Numbered from the stretch's first letter, positions 32,707-41,482 are shown. The stretch is 64,000 bases of DNA from JAIQFL01 sp035295745 (GCA_035295745.1 DATGIL010000061.1:99386-163385), one strand, 5' to 3'. The notes: a model not told the origin generated them from the sequence alone. Translations and numbers: made by a program.

Positions 32707-35382
32707 ATGAGCTGGTTAGCGCGAGTCTTCTATCGCCGGCAACTTCGTGACGAGTTGGCGGAGGAGTTGCATGAGCACGTCGAAGAGAAAACTGAGCAGC
32801 TGATGCGTCTCGAGAACCTTCCCCGTGCGGAAGCTCGACAAGCGGCCCTTCGCGCCATTGGGAACCTGACCCTTCTCGAGGAACAGAGTCGCGAGGTCTG
32901 GCAATGGTCCAGGCTTGAGTCGGTCCTTACCGACTTGAAGTTCGCATTTCGCCGATTGAGAAAGTCGCCGGGCTTCGCCGGCACCGTGCTCCTCACGCTC
33001 GCCATCGGCATCGGCGCCAACACCGCGGTCTTCAGTGTCGTCAGTAGCGTACTCCTGAAGCCGCTCCCCTACCCTGATGGCGACCAGCTTGTCTCACTCT
33101 GGCTCAACGCTCCCGGCGCGGCGGGCCTGGCAAACTTCCAAAAGGGCCTGCCGCTCTCTGCCTCAATGTACTTCACGTTCAGCGAGAACAACCGGACCTT
33201 TCAATCGCTGGGAACATGGATCGCGCAGAAGGCCAACGTCACCGGATTGGCACGGCCTGAGGAAGTGAATATCGTCCTCGTCACCGACGGAGTTCTGGAA
33301 ACGCTCGGGGTTCCCCCGTTTGCGGGCCGAGAGCTGACCGCAGCCGATCAGATGCCCAGCGGTCCAAAGAACGTCATGCTCAGCTATGGATACTGGCAGC
33401 GGCGATTCGGCGGCGATCCTTCTGTCATTGGCCGCACCATCGTCATCGATTTTCAAGTGCGCGCGATTGTCGGTGTCATGCCGCGCGGCTTCCGCGTCGT
33501 CGACCACGACTTCGATGTCTTGGTGCCGTTCGCGTTCGAGCGCGACAAGCAAACGCTGGCCGGCTTCGGACTGCACGGAATCGGGCGCCTCAAACCCGAG
33601 GTAACCATCTCCGAGGCGAACGCCGACATAGCGCGCTTGATCCCCGTCTGGATGGACTCATTCTCCAACGGCCCCGGATCCGACTCGCACTGGTACATCA
33701 AATGGAGGATCACGCCGGATTTTCATTCCCTGAAGCAGGAGGTTGTTGGGAATGTGGGTAGTGTCCTTTGGGTCGTGATGGGCACGATTGGAATCGTCTT
33801 GTTGATCGCCTGCTTAAACGTAGCCAATCTGCTGCTGGTTCGCGCCGAGGCGCGCCAGGTTGAGCTCTCAATCCGCGCGGCGCTGGGTGCTGGACGCGGC
33901 AGGATCGCACGTGAACTGCTTTTCGAAAGTGCGCTGCTCGGACTCTTCGGGGGAGCATTGGGAATCGGAGTTGCTTCTGCGGCCCTGCGCTTCCTGGTTT
34001 CGATCGGTCCAGCGAATCTGCCGCGCCTGAATGAAGTCTCGCTCGACGCAGACTCGCTCTTCTTCACGATGGTTCTTTCGATCCTATCAGGGCTGTTCCT
34101 CGGCTTCATTCCTGCCTGGAAGTACTCCCGGAGTCAAACCAATGTGAATCTCGGCGCCACACGCAGCGTGAGCGCGAGCCGCGAGCGCAACCGGTCCCGC
34201 AATATTCTGGTTGTCGCTCAGGTCGCCATGGCTCTTGTGCTTCTGATCTGCGCCATGCTGATGATCCGCACCTTCCAGCAACTCCGAATGGTCAATCCGG
34301 GATTTACGGATGCGGCCAGTTTGCAGACTCTGCGCGTCGCGATTCCAGAGACTTCCATTCGCGATCAGGGGATGGTCACCCGCGTCGAGAACAATATTGC
34401 AGATAAGCTCGCCTCCATTCCAGGCGTGACGGCCGCCGGCTTTGCCCAAATCGTGCCGATGGAAGACGGTGGGCACGGCTGGGATGGAATTATTGCGGAA
34501 GGAAGGACCTATGCCGGCGATCCCCCGATTCGGTTCTACAACTACGTCTCACCGGGCTACTTTCAGGCTCTCGGCACACGAATGATCGCAGGGCGCGATT
34601 TCGCCTGGAATGAGATCTACGACCTTCGGCCAAACGTGATCGTGTCAGAAAACCTTGCCCGGGAAGAATGGGGGAGTGCCGGCGCAGCCATCGGCAAACG
34701 GATTCAGCAAGGCCGCGGTCTGCCTTGGTACCAGGTAATCGGCGTGGCGCAGGATGTGCGGCAGAACGGCGTCGATCAAAAGTCGCCGGCGATTGTGTAC
34801 TGGCCCATTTTGACAGCCGGTCCCTTTCAGTTCCCACCTCGCTCGGTGACGTTCGCAGTGCGCAGCAGTCGCGCGGGAACTCAGGCTTTCCTCAACGAAG
34901 TGCAGCAGGCCGTTTGGCAAGTCAATGCTGACCTGCCGGTGGCCTCCCCACGCACCATGGAGGAGATCTACTCGAAGTCGCTGGCGCGTACCTCCTTCAC
35001 GCTCGTGATGTTGGGAATTGCCGCCGCAATGGCACTGGCCCTCGGCATCATTGGCATCTACGGCGTCATCTCCTACGCCGTATCGCAGCGCACGCGCGAA
35101 ATCGGCATTCGCGTAGCACTCGGCGCCCAGAACCGCGAATTGCGGTTGATGTTCGTGCGCTCTGCTTTAGCTCTCACGGGGATTGGTGTGATCATCGGTC
35201 TCGGGGCGGCTGCCGGGGTCGCACAACTGATGAGAACGCTCTTATTTGGTGTGAGCCCGTTAGATCCGCTGAGTTTTGCCGTCGTGCCGCTGATTCTGGT
35301 TTTGGCCGCGGCGCTTGCAAGCTTTCTGCCGGCCTCTCGCGCCACGGCTGTCAATCCGGTAGAAGCGCTGAAAGCGGATTGA
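32707..35382 (+). CDS. ADOP-family permease behind padR-4
   Basis: 891 residues from the ATG at 32707, 9 bases after AGGAGG. The N-terminal domain has RQLRDELAEELHEHVEEKTEQ and RAEARQAALRAIGN; TM1 carries LAIGIGANTAVFSVV. The central block reads IACLNVANLLLVRAEARQVELSIRAALGA (split), and the C-terminal block REIGIRVALGAQNR. This unit is 13.4 kb away from the main cluster. The gene begins with the usual EL..H.E helix, so the correlation between that domain and a linked PadR holds here too. Confidence 0.9.
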   Translation: MSWLARVFYRRQLRDELAEELHEHVEEKTEQLMRLENLPRAEARQAALRAIGNLTLLEEQSREVWQWSRLESVLTDLKFAFRRLRKSPGFAGTVLLTLAIGIGANTAVFSVVSSVLLKPLPYPDGDQLVSLWLNAPGAAGLANFQKGLPLSASMYFTFSENNRTFQSLGTWIAQKANVTGLARPEEVNIVLVTDGVLETLGVPPFAGRELTAADQMPSGPKNVMLSYGYWQRRFGGDPSVIGRTIVIDFQVRAIVGVMPRGFRVVDHDFDVLVPFAFERDKQTLAGFGLHGIGRLKPEVTISEANADIARLIPVWMDSFSNGPGSDSHWYIKWRITPDFHSLKQEVVGNVGSVLWVVMGTIGIVLLIACLNVANLLLVRAEARQVELSIRAALGAGRGRIARELLFESALLGLFGGALGIGVASAALRFLVSIGPANLPRLNEVSLDADSLFFTMVLSILSGLFLGFIPAWKYSRSQTNVNLGATRSVSASRERNRSRNILVVAQVAMALVLLICAMLMIRTFQQLRMVNPGFTDAASLQTLRVAIPETSIRDQGMVTRVENNIADKLASIPGVTAAGFAQIVPMEDGGHGWDGIIAEGRTYAGDPPIRFYNYVSPGYFQALGTRMIAGRDFAWNEIYDLRPNVIVSENLAREEWGSAGAAIGKRIQQGRGLPWYQVIGVAQDVRQNGVDQKSPAIVYWPILTAGPFQFPPRSVTFAVRSSRAGTQAFLNEVQQAVWQVNADLPVASPRTMEEIYSKSLARTSFTLVMLGIAAAMALALGIIGIYGVISYAVSQRTREIGIRVALGAQNRELRLMFVRSALALTGIGVIIGLGAAAGVAQLMRTLLFGVSPLDPLSFAVVPLILVLAAALASFLPASRATAVNPVEALKAD

Positions 35383-35877
35383 TGGTGGCCGCCTGTGACG
35401 GCGGGACAAGTCCCCGGAAAGAGGCTTGAAAGTCGGTTGACGAGAGCAGCCCAAAGCGCCCATCCCACACCGTTTTGTAAAATTTTGGGGGATTGTCCCC
35501 ATAAACGCGCGTGGACAGCCGATCCTCCCGTATAGCCGTTCCGGAGGCCAAGCCGAGTTATGAGTTATGGGTCCCTGTCGGGCCGCGGAACATCCCGTTA
35601 TACGAGTGACCAATACACGCGGCGGCGGCGGCGCACATCCGCGGGTAGCGGGTTTCCCGTCAACTTGACGGCTCTGCCCAACTTCCAGTTGGCGCCGTCA
35701 CTCAGGAGTTGACCGCGTGCGGACCGCGGCATGGGTCACTCCCAGGGGAACTTTCCCCAACGCGAGCTGCTGATGTCCGCGGAGTAAATTGTGGCGCGCG
35801 GCAATCCGAATGTAATTCTGTTTTGGGGCCCTGCTGGTGCGAGCTGGAGTTCTCGACAAGGAATGGCGAGCGCCGGG
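35383..35877. other. Gene-free stretch downstream of the ADOP
   Basis: About 500 bases with no ORF showing protein-like composition. It holds the left copy of the 42-bp direct repeat (35515-35557). A short G-run/C-run hairpin (GGGGA-TTG-TCCCC, near 35487-35500) lies about 105 bases after the permease stop; it lacks a T-tract and is a weak terminator candidate. Confidence 0.4.
35515..35557. repeat. Left copy of a 42-bp direct repeat
   Basis: Starts ACAGCCGATCCTCCCGT and ends GCCAAGCCGA. It matches 36839-36880 in the same orientation, with two substitutions and one base added in the middle. The two copies are 1.32 kb apart and enclose the J1-like pseudogene and hicBA. Confidence 0.65.
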
Positions 35878-36233
35878 CTAAGCGCGGAAGCAGGCGATCG
35901 GTTGGATCAACCCGTCAATGTGATCGTTGAATGACGTCAAGGTCGGCCGCTGGTATCCAGTACTCTTGATGCACCGCCGAACCAACAGTTCTGACAGGGT
36001 ATGCCTGAAGAAACTCCGAACTGAATGCTGAACCGCAAAACATAGCCGACCCATCCCGACGCTTCGTCCTTCGTATTCCAGTCGCGCGCGATCTGGGACG
36101 CGTAATCTTCGTTGGTCACTGGATAGAAGAACGGCTGCTCGGCTAGTCGAGGCGGGAATCGACGGAAACCGGCGGCTTCGATCAGTTCGTATTCCCGCTG
36201 CCCGACGGGGCGGAACAAAACGGTCAGATCCAT
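35878..36233 (-). pseudogene. Frameshifted ADP-ribosylation/crystallin-J1-like gene
   Basis: Read on the minus strand from the ATG at 36233, the first frame gives MDLTVLFRPVGQREYELIEA and then RFPPRLAEQPFFYPV and ARDWNTKDEASGW. After FSIQF (near 36022) the sense continues one frame over as EFLQAYPVRTVG and HQEYWIPAADLDV. After that (near 35931) it continues in the third frame as FNDHIDGLIQPI, to a stop at 35878. Two single-base insertions explain this. The joined sequence resembles a small family annotated as ADP-ribosylation/crystallin J1, as far as I remember. The gene is therefore probably inactive. It lies between the direct repeats, next to hicBA. Confidence 0.65.
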
Positions 36234-36366
36234 ACACGCAGGATACACACCGAGGTTGACGAACGCGACTGCGCCCGCCGCGCCAGCGGGTTAGTTCTCA
36301 CGCGCCACCGGACAAAGGTACCCTCAGAAGCCGGACTGCTGGATTAGTACTGAGAGACGCGCTGTA

Positions 36367-36555
36367 TCAGCGTATCGACGGAATGCCGAGTTGATCGCAG
36401 ATCTTCCGAGCGAGGCGATTGTCAATTTCGGCATGGCGTGGCACTGGGGCTTTTGTGCCCGTAGCCGGGTTCGAAAAGATCGAATGACGTCCGCCTTCCC
36501 GCGAAAGAACGCATCCATGCCGGCGCAGGTGGTCCAGCAGTTCGTGACGCTTCAC
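36367..36555 (-). CDS. hicA: HicA-family toxin (mRNA interferase)
   Basis: 62 residues, a full-length HicA: double-stranded-RNA-binding-like fold with the catalytic His in EGGRHSIF (H24), preceded by LLDHLRRHGCVLSR and followed by NPATG and APVPRHAEID, ending with RKICDQLGIP. Known HicA toxins cleave mRNA and are held inactive by HicB. The ATG overlaps the stop of hicB by 4 bases, so the order is antitoxin-toxin, the less usual arrangement for this family. Confidence 0.85.
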   Translation of the reverse strand: MKRHELLDHLRRHGCVLSREGGRHSIFSNPATGTKAPVPRHAEIDNRLARKICDQLGIPSIR

Positions 36556-36821
36556 TTCGGAGCGATCCCTGCGTGAACCGATAATGGCACCAGCTCGATC
36601 AGGTCAGCATCGAGACCGTGCGGCTCCTCTGACGGCACCGGGAGCGGCTTTCCTTCTTCAAGCAGCGCCTGCGCCAGGTCTTCGAGAGCGCTCGAAATCA
36701 TTAGGCGCGCGTCCGGCAGGTCGAAGCCTTGGGTCACTGCACCGGGAAAATCGAGCACCTCCGCTACAACCATGTCGCCGGATGCCTTCGGAAGGTAGAA
36801 TGCAACGTGGTAGCGGAGCAT
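36552..36821 (-). CDS. hicB: HicB-family antitoxin
   Basis: 89 residues. YHVAFYLPKASGDMVVAEVLDFPGAVTQG (split; about 4-32) is the HicB opening, ending in the conserved PG, followed by the helix ALEDLAQALLEEGKPLPVPS. The protein ends there with no ribbon-helix-helix or HTH DNA-binding tail, so it is a short form. A -10-like TATCAT (36833-36828) lies only 6 bases before the ATG, so the message may be leaderless. The upstream edge of this promoter runs into the right copy of the 42-bp repeat. Confidence 0.8.
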   Translation of the reverse strand: MLRYHVAFYLPKASGDMVVAEVLDFPGAVTQGFDLPDARLMISSALEDLAQALLEEGKPLPVPSEEPHGLDADLIELVPLSVHAGIAPK

Positions 36822-36838
36822 AGCTATATGATAATGGC

Positions 36839-36880
36839 ACAGCCGATCCTCCCGTGTAGCCGTTCGGACGCCAAGCCGAA
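36839..36880. repeat. Right copy of the 42-bp direct repeat
   Basis: Begins ACAGCCGATCCTCCCGT and ends GCCAAGCCGA, direct orientation relative to 35515-35557. It starts 18 bases upstream of the hicB start codon and could supply its -35 region. No transposase or integrase gene is linked. Confidence 0.65.
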
Positions 36881-37016
36881 CTCGTCATTCCTAAAGCAAC
36901 GAACCGTCATCGCCGCCGGCCCGTGCGGATGCGAACCCCATGGCTCTTGATCCTGTTCTCGGATGCTTGCTCGATTCTTGGTAGGACGGTCACCCAGGAA
37001 AATCCGGCCCCAGCCG

Positions 37017-37154
37017 TTAGAGATCCGAGATTAGATCCCCGAAGAGCTTGATCAGACCCTGGCGGATCCCGTAATCCTGCCGTTCCACGATACGTCCGCA
37101 GTTTTTGTAGCGGAACCGAAGCAGCCGCACCCGATTGAAATTACTTCCCGACAT
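37017..37154 (-). CDS. Possible small basic protein
   Basis: A 45-residue ORF, basic at the N-terminal half (NRVRLLRFRYKNCGRIVERQ) and amphipathic at the end (GLIKLFGDLISDL). It is the only plausible ORF in the 436-base gap between hicB (36821) and the next gene (37316 with its leader). No Shine-Dalgarno is clear. It could be a gene remnant or chance. Confidence 0.2.
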   Translation of the reverse strand: MSGSNFNRVRLLRFRYKNCGRIVERQDYGIRQGLIKLFGDLISDL

Positions 37155-37315
37155 TCTCATACTTTGCGGTGACGCCGGTGTACCCCTTCCCGTGTGCAGA
37201 GGGATGCGGAAACCAAGTTATCCTAAAAGTTCTAATGTTTTCCATCACTTACGTTTCACTTGTAAAGCGCGCCCCAGGCGATAGACGCGGCCCCCGGAGA
37301 TTCTGGAGCAAGATC

Positions 37316-38962
37316 ATGAAGCTCGCCATCCGTTCGGCCGGCGCTCCTCCTTGGCGGCGCGTGCACAACCTGCTGGCCGTCGCGGCGACCGTCTTCGCCA
37401 CGACCGCCCTGCCCGCGCAAGTGGTGTTTCATGTGAGCTTGGGCCAAGCCTCGCCGACGTCGGTCTCCGGCCGGCTGCTGGTCTTCGCCAAGCCACTCGG
37501 ACCCGCCGACAAGAGGCCCGTCGCGGCGGTCAACATGGACCAGATCGATACCCACGCGACCGCCATCGCCGCTCAGGAGGTGGCGCACCTTAAGCCCGGC
37601 GCCACGGTCGAGCTCGACGCGGACGTCACGGCCTTCCCTACACCTTTCTCGCACCTCAAGCCCGGCCACTATGCTGTGCAGGCAGTGCTCGATCGCGACC
37701 ACAGCTACAATTACACTGGACGCGGCCCTGGCGATCTCGTGAGCGGAGTCGTGGAGATGGACCTGCCCGGCGACACCGCCCAACTCCTGACGCTTGCGAC
37801 CGCCATCCCTGAAGCCGATCCCCTCCAGCCCCTGTCCAACGTGCCGGCGGCGCTGAAGGAGGTTTATGCAACGGCTAAGGCCGACATCCACCCGATCGAC
37901 TTCACCAGCCCGGCGCTCAGCCGCTTCTGGGGCCGGCCGGTCGCCCTGCGCGGCTGGGTGGTAACCCCGCCGGACTATGCGGCCCATCCCGGCCAGCGCT
38001 ATCCGACGGTCTACTATACCCAGGGCTTTGGCGGCTCGTTGCGCTCCCTGCACGACGTTGCCGTCGCCCGGTGGGATGAGATGAAGACTGGCAAGGCACC
38101 GTCGATGATCTGGGTGGGAGTCGACCAGTCGAGCCCCACCGGCACAAGTGAGTTCGTCAACAGCGTCAACAATGGGCCGTGGGGCCAGGCACTGACGGCC
38201 GAACTGATCCCCGACCTGGAACGCCAATACCGCATGGACGCCAAGCCCTCGGGACGCCTGCTGACCGGACACTCCTCCGGCGGCTGGGCGGTGCTGTGGC
38301 TGCAGGTGACCTATCCCAAACTGTTCGGCGGCGCTTGGCCTACCTCGCCCGACCCCAGCGATTTCCGCGACTTCCTGGGCATCAATCTCTACGCTCCTAA
38401 TGCCAACGTCTATCGCAAGCCCGATGGGACGCCTTGGCCGCTGGCGCGCGACAAGGGCGAAATGCTGGTCGCCGTCGAGGACTACTCGCGCCGGGAAGTC
38501 GTGGTCGGGGAGTATGGCGGCCAGTATGCCTCGTTCGAGTGGGTCTTCTCCCCACGCGGCGCCGGAGGGCTTCCGGTCCCTATGTTCGACCGCACGACAG
38601 GCACGGTGGACCCCGCCGTGATCGCCTATTGGAAGGAGCACTACGACGTGGCCGAACTCCTGCGTCGCCACTGGCCGGAGTTGAAGCGTGATCTCGACGG
38701 CAAGATCCACCTGACCGTCGGCTCGGCCGACACCTTCTATCTCGACGGTTCGGCGCACCTGCTGGAAGCGACGATGAAGGGGCTCGGGGCCAGGACAGAC
38801 TTCCGCTACGTCGAAGGGCGCGGCCATTTCGACCTCTACACCATGGGCGACGACCTCTGGGGCCTGTACAAGGCCATCGCATGGGAGATGTACGCACTCG
38901 CCCGGCCGGGATCGAAGTCGCCGCCCGTCAGCGCCCCTCCGCCGCCAGCGCCGGCCCGTTGA
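37316..38962 (+). CDS. Secreted esterase-like alpha/beta hydrolase
   Basis: 548 residues from the ATG at 37316, with GGAG about 8 bases upstream; the longer frame from 37169 adds no conserved sequence. A signal peptide is likely (HNLLAVAATVFATTALPAQ). An N-terminal beta domain of about 200 residues (VVFHVSLGQASPTSVSGRL) precedes the hydrolase domain: RGWVVTPPDYAAHPGQRYP, YYTQGFGG, nucleophile elbow TGHSSGGWAV, and a late GRGHFDLY with the probable triad His. This is the layout of esterase-D/enterochelin-esterase-like secreted enzymes. Its codon use (strong GCC, GTC, CTG bias) looks more proteobacterial than that of the flanking genes, and it lies in the accessory region, so transfer is plausible. 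Confidence 0.75.
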   Translation: MKLAIRSAGAPPWRRVHNLLAVAATVFATTALPAQVVFHVSLGQASPTSVSGRLLVFAKPLGPADKRPVAAVNMDQIDTHATAIAAQEVAHLKPGATVELDADVTAFPTPFSHLKPGHYAVQAVLDRDHSYNYTGRGPGDLVSGVVEMDLPGDTAQLLTLATAIPEADPLQPLSNVPAALKEVYATAKADIHPIDFTSPALSRFWGRPVALRGWVVTPPDYAAHPGQRYPTVYYTQGFGGSLRSLHDVAVARWDEMKTGKAPSMIWVGVDQSSPTGTSEFVNSVNNGPWGQALTAELIPDLERQYRMDAKPSGRLLTGHSSGGWAVLWLQVTYPKLFGGAWPTSPDPSDFRDFLGINLYAPNANVYRKPDGTPWPLARDKGEMLVAVEDYSRREVVVGEYGGQYASFEWVFSPRGAGGLPVPMFDRTTGTVDPAVIAYWKEHYDVAELLRRHWPELKRDLDGKIHLTVGSADTFYLDGSAHLLEATMKGLGARTDFRYVEGRGHFDLYTMGDDLWGLYKAIAWEMYALARPGSKSPPVSAPPPPAPAR

Positions 38963-39482
38963 GCGCGGCCGGATCGGGAACTCGGCCGCGGCGGCCTTGC
39001 CGCCGTGAGCTCCTTGACTCTCCGGCCGGCCTGATTCGCGCCGTTCTTCACGCGCGGACTTCAGGCCCGGAACCATAGCGCCTCATTGTGGCCGTGCCGA
39101 GGAACCTGGACGTCGCGGCCGATGAGGGTGGCGTCGCCCTGGAACCACTACGATGTCGGGATCACCGTGAAGCCGGGCCGCCAGCTTTTCGAACGAGACG
39201 CGGCTCGCAAGCGCACGTATCCCGCGAAGGTAGCTTACGAGCCGCGACCGTGAGGGAGCGTTGCCACCACCCCGCTAAAGCAGTCAAGATCGCTTGCTGA
39301 CGCGCGCGGCTCGTAAGCACGCGCATTCGCCGAACGTATTGGGGTAAGTTTCGAGCCACGCCCCGTGAGGGAGTGTTCTTGCCAAGAATACGAGACCGTA
39401 TTTCTGAAACGGTGTACTAAGCGAGCCGCGCTGGTATTTATGGGAGGGCGGGTTCCTGCTCATTGCGCGTGCCGAGGGCGTC
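38963..39482. other. Non-coding stretch with repeat; possible gene remnant
   Basis: About 520 bases between the esterase and the AraC gene. A short open stretch near 39105-39200 reads GTWTSRPMRVASPWNHYDVG, which looks protein-like but has neither start nor context and may be a remnant. From 39200 the region consists of the inverted dispersed repeat and a partial second copy. Confidence 0.35.
39200..39383. repeat. Inverted copy of the dispersed GC-rich hairpin repeat
   Basis: Contains CGGCTCGCAAGCGCAC, then TTACGAGCCGCGACCGTGAG, GGAGCGTTGCC, GATCGCTTGCTGACGCGCGC and GGCTCGTAAGC. It is the reverse complement of the 101-bp unit at 63629-63862, with mismatches. A shorter second piece (CGAGCCACGCC, CGTGAGGGAGTGTTCTTGCC) lies at 39352-39383, just upstream of the AraC frame. 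Confidence 0.7.
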
Positions 39483-40244
39483 GTGCCGGCTCACGAGCAC
39501 CACGCCATCCAGATTGTAGTTGCGCTCGATGGCACGGTCGCCATCTGCGGCGAGGACAACCGATGGCGCCAGGCAAGCGGAATCATCGTGCAACCCGACG
39601 TGGTTCACTCGTTCGATTGCAATGGGGCGATGGGCGCCATGTTATTCGTCGACCCCGAATCCAACGAAGGAGCGTGGCTGCATCGCGCACTCGAACAGGA
39701 AATCGCGTTGGTGCCGGACGCCCGGCTCGCCTCGTCCGTGTCCGAATTGCGCACGTTTGTCGAGCGGCCGATCGAGAGCATGGAAGTCGGAGAGCTGATC
39801 CGTCATTGCGTGCATGCGCTGAGCCCTGGTGCGCCGCCGGCGCGCCGCCTGGACCAGCGGATCACCACAGTTCTCGAAGCCATCCGCGCTCGCGATGACT
39901 TGCGAATGTCGTTGGATGATGCGGCGCAGTTGGCCTTCCTGTCCCCCAGCCGTTTCGCGCACCTGTTCAAAGACCAGGTTGGTCTTCCCTATAGCCGGTA
40001 CATGCCGTGGCGCAAGTTGACACGAGGGATGGTTGCGATCGCCTCGGAGCGGACGATTGCGGCTGCCGCACAGGCCGCGGACTTTGCCGATGCCGCTCAT
40101 TTGACGCGCACCTTCTATCAAATGGTGGGCATGGCTCCCTCGGTATTGATGTGCGGCAAGTTCGCTGAAATCCGCTCCCCGTTCTTTGGATCCGGCGGAA
40201 GTACGTTCGCGTCGGCGCCGGTTCCCGGACCGCCCATCAGATAG
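39483..40244 (+). CDS. AraC-family regulator, 5' end uncertain or truncated
   Basis: 253 residues from a GTG start. A cupin-like N-terminal domain (PAHEHHAIQIVVALDGTVAI; GIIVQPDVVHSFDCNG) precedes the AraC double HTH at about 125-225 (SLDDAAQLAFLSPSRFAHLF and FADAAHLTRTFYQMVGMAPS). The frame stays open 75 bases upstream to a TGA at 39405 and reads WEGGFLLIARAEGVV there, which fits the missing start of the cupin domain, but no ATG, GTG or TTG is present in it. The 5' end may thus have been lost next to the repeat that ends at 39383, or the gene starts at GTG 39483 without a clear Shine-Dalgarno. Targets are unknown. Confidence 0.7.
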   Translation: MPAHEHHAIQIVVALDGTVAICGEDNRWRQASGIIVQPDVVHSFDCNGAMGAMLFVDPESNEGAWLHRALEQEIALVPDARLASSVSELRTFVERPIESMEVGELIRHCVHALSPGAPPARRLDQRITTVLEAIRARDDLRMSLDDAAQLAFLSPSRFAHLFKDQVGLPYSRYMPWRKLTRGMVAIASERTIAAAAQAADFADAAHLTRTFYQMVGMAPSVLMCGKFAEIRSPFFGSGGSTFASAPVPGPPIR

Positions 40245-40362
40245 CCGATTCGTTCATCGAAAACAGCCGCTTCATACAATCCCGATCGGCGGCTCCGATG
40301 CGACACTTCAGTCGTTGGCGCAACCCAACGCAATCCAACTCAGAGTGAAAAAGGAGATTCCA

Positions 40363-40758
40363 ATGTCGATGACATCGCGGCAAGCCAGACTAAAGGTTGT
40401 AACTGCGGGGATAGATGCAACTGCTCTCCCATTTGCAGTTGCAAGATCAATTAGGTGCAGGTATCGGCGCCGCGCATGTCGCTCTCAGCTCCCGGCTCCC
40501 TGCCGGACCAGAGCAATGCGTGGCGCTCCTTGCGACAATTGCATTTCTCGGCATCGCCAGTCATCCTGGCGGCGATCTGCCTAAGATCGCTGGGGAACCC
40601 CGTTGGATCCTTGCGCTGGCCGTCAAGCCGAACTTTTCGTCAACACCCCAACCAGCCCATTCGGCGCCGCTTTGACAGTCAGCTTTGCTCTGACTACGGT
40701 GGGTTACGCCGGCGCCGGCTGGTCCGCCGGGCGGGCCGCACTCGACGTGGACCGCTGA
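40363..40758 (+). pseudogene. Degraded ORF behind the AraC gene
   Basis: AAGGAG (40351-40356) lies 6 bases before an ATG at 40363, so a gene once started here, but the frame soon loses sense. The frame from 40415 gives hydrophobic, protein-like sequence (VALLATIAFLGIASHPGGDL; WILALAVKP). At about 40632 the sense moves one frame, reading ELFVNTPTSPFGAALTVSFA and TTVGYAGAGWSAGRAALD to a TGA at 40756-40758. A small membrane protein with at least one frameshift is the simplest reading. The family is not recognised. Confidence 0.4.
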
Positions 40759-41482
40759 CATGCGACCGGTTCGCGAAGTTGTGATGGAGTAAGGAACGAG
40801 GGACCGCTTGCGTCCGCCGGCCAGACTCTGGTCTGCTTCTTTTCCCCGGTGAACAGTCACGGAATCTTCTCTCAATGTCCTCAAACACCTGCAGCCTTCC
40901 ATTTCAGACTCCAGCCCACAGCCCTGCTATTCCTGGTAGATGAGCACCGCCAGACGCCACCTCCTCCCAAAGTCCTCCGCCCTGGGCAACGCCGTCTCCC
41001 AGTCAATTCCGTCAAAACCAGCCGCTACGCCCGCAAACCATCGCCGGCGAAGACCCGCCGAACGCCGCCCGTCGCTGGCCAATACTCTCTCCGCTGGAAC
41101 CCGCTCGGGGACTCCTGCCTCTTTGCCATCCTCTTCGATGCCGAGTGGCTCCTTCGCCGCTATCCCCCGCACCACCTTTCAGTTTCCCGCCGCCCGTCGC
41201 CGATTCCTCGCCGGAAGCCAAACCCAATTTCGCGCAACCCCAATCCGCTCAACAAATAATTGGCTTCGTTCCTTCATTTTCCCCTGCCTCGAACTCCAGC
41301 AGGCCCATGGTCATGCATCCTCGACGCGGACTGCGCACTCCCGATCGGATGCGGTGCGCTATCTTGGAGTCTTGAACAGTCAGCGGAATTCCGGCCGGCC
41401 TCAGCGCCGTGACCCGACCCGGCTTGATTTCCTACCTGAGAATAACTATAGTTTGGTGCGACAACTAAAATAGCGGACAACC
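40759..41482. other. Long intergenic region before the GH3 gene
   Basis: About 720 bases. Several overlapping ORFs of 70-180 codons exist on both strands, but their Arg/Pro/Ser-rich translations lack domains and look like shadows of C-rich DNA. No repeat, terminator or promoter could be assigned with confidence. An AT-richer stretch at 41440-41470 is the likeliest promoter location for the GH3 gene. Confidence 0.35.

Noticed and set aside
35483..35505. Rho-independent terminator after the padR-4 ADOP
   Set aside because: The stem is only 5 bp and no T-tract follows.
37256..39076. 606-codon minus-strand ORF opposite the esterase
   Set aside because: It is the antisense shadow of a GC-rich gene; the plus-strand frame carries the signal peptide and hydrolase motifs.
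40940..41473. 177-codon ORF before the GH3 gene
   Set aside because: Pro/Ser/Arg-rich composition without any domain; competing ORFs of equal quality occur on both strands.
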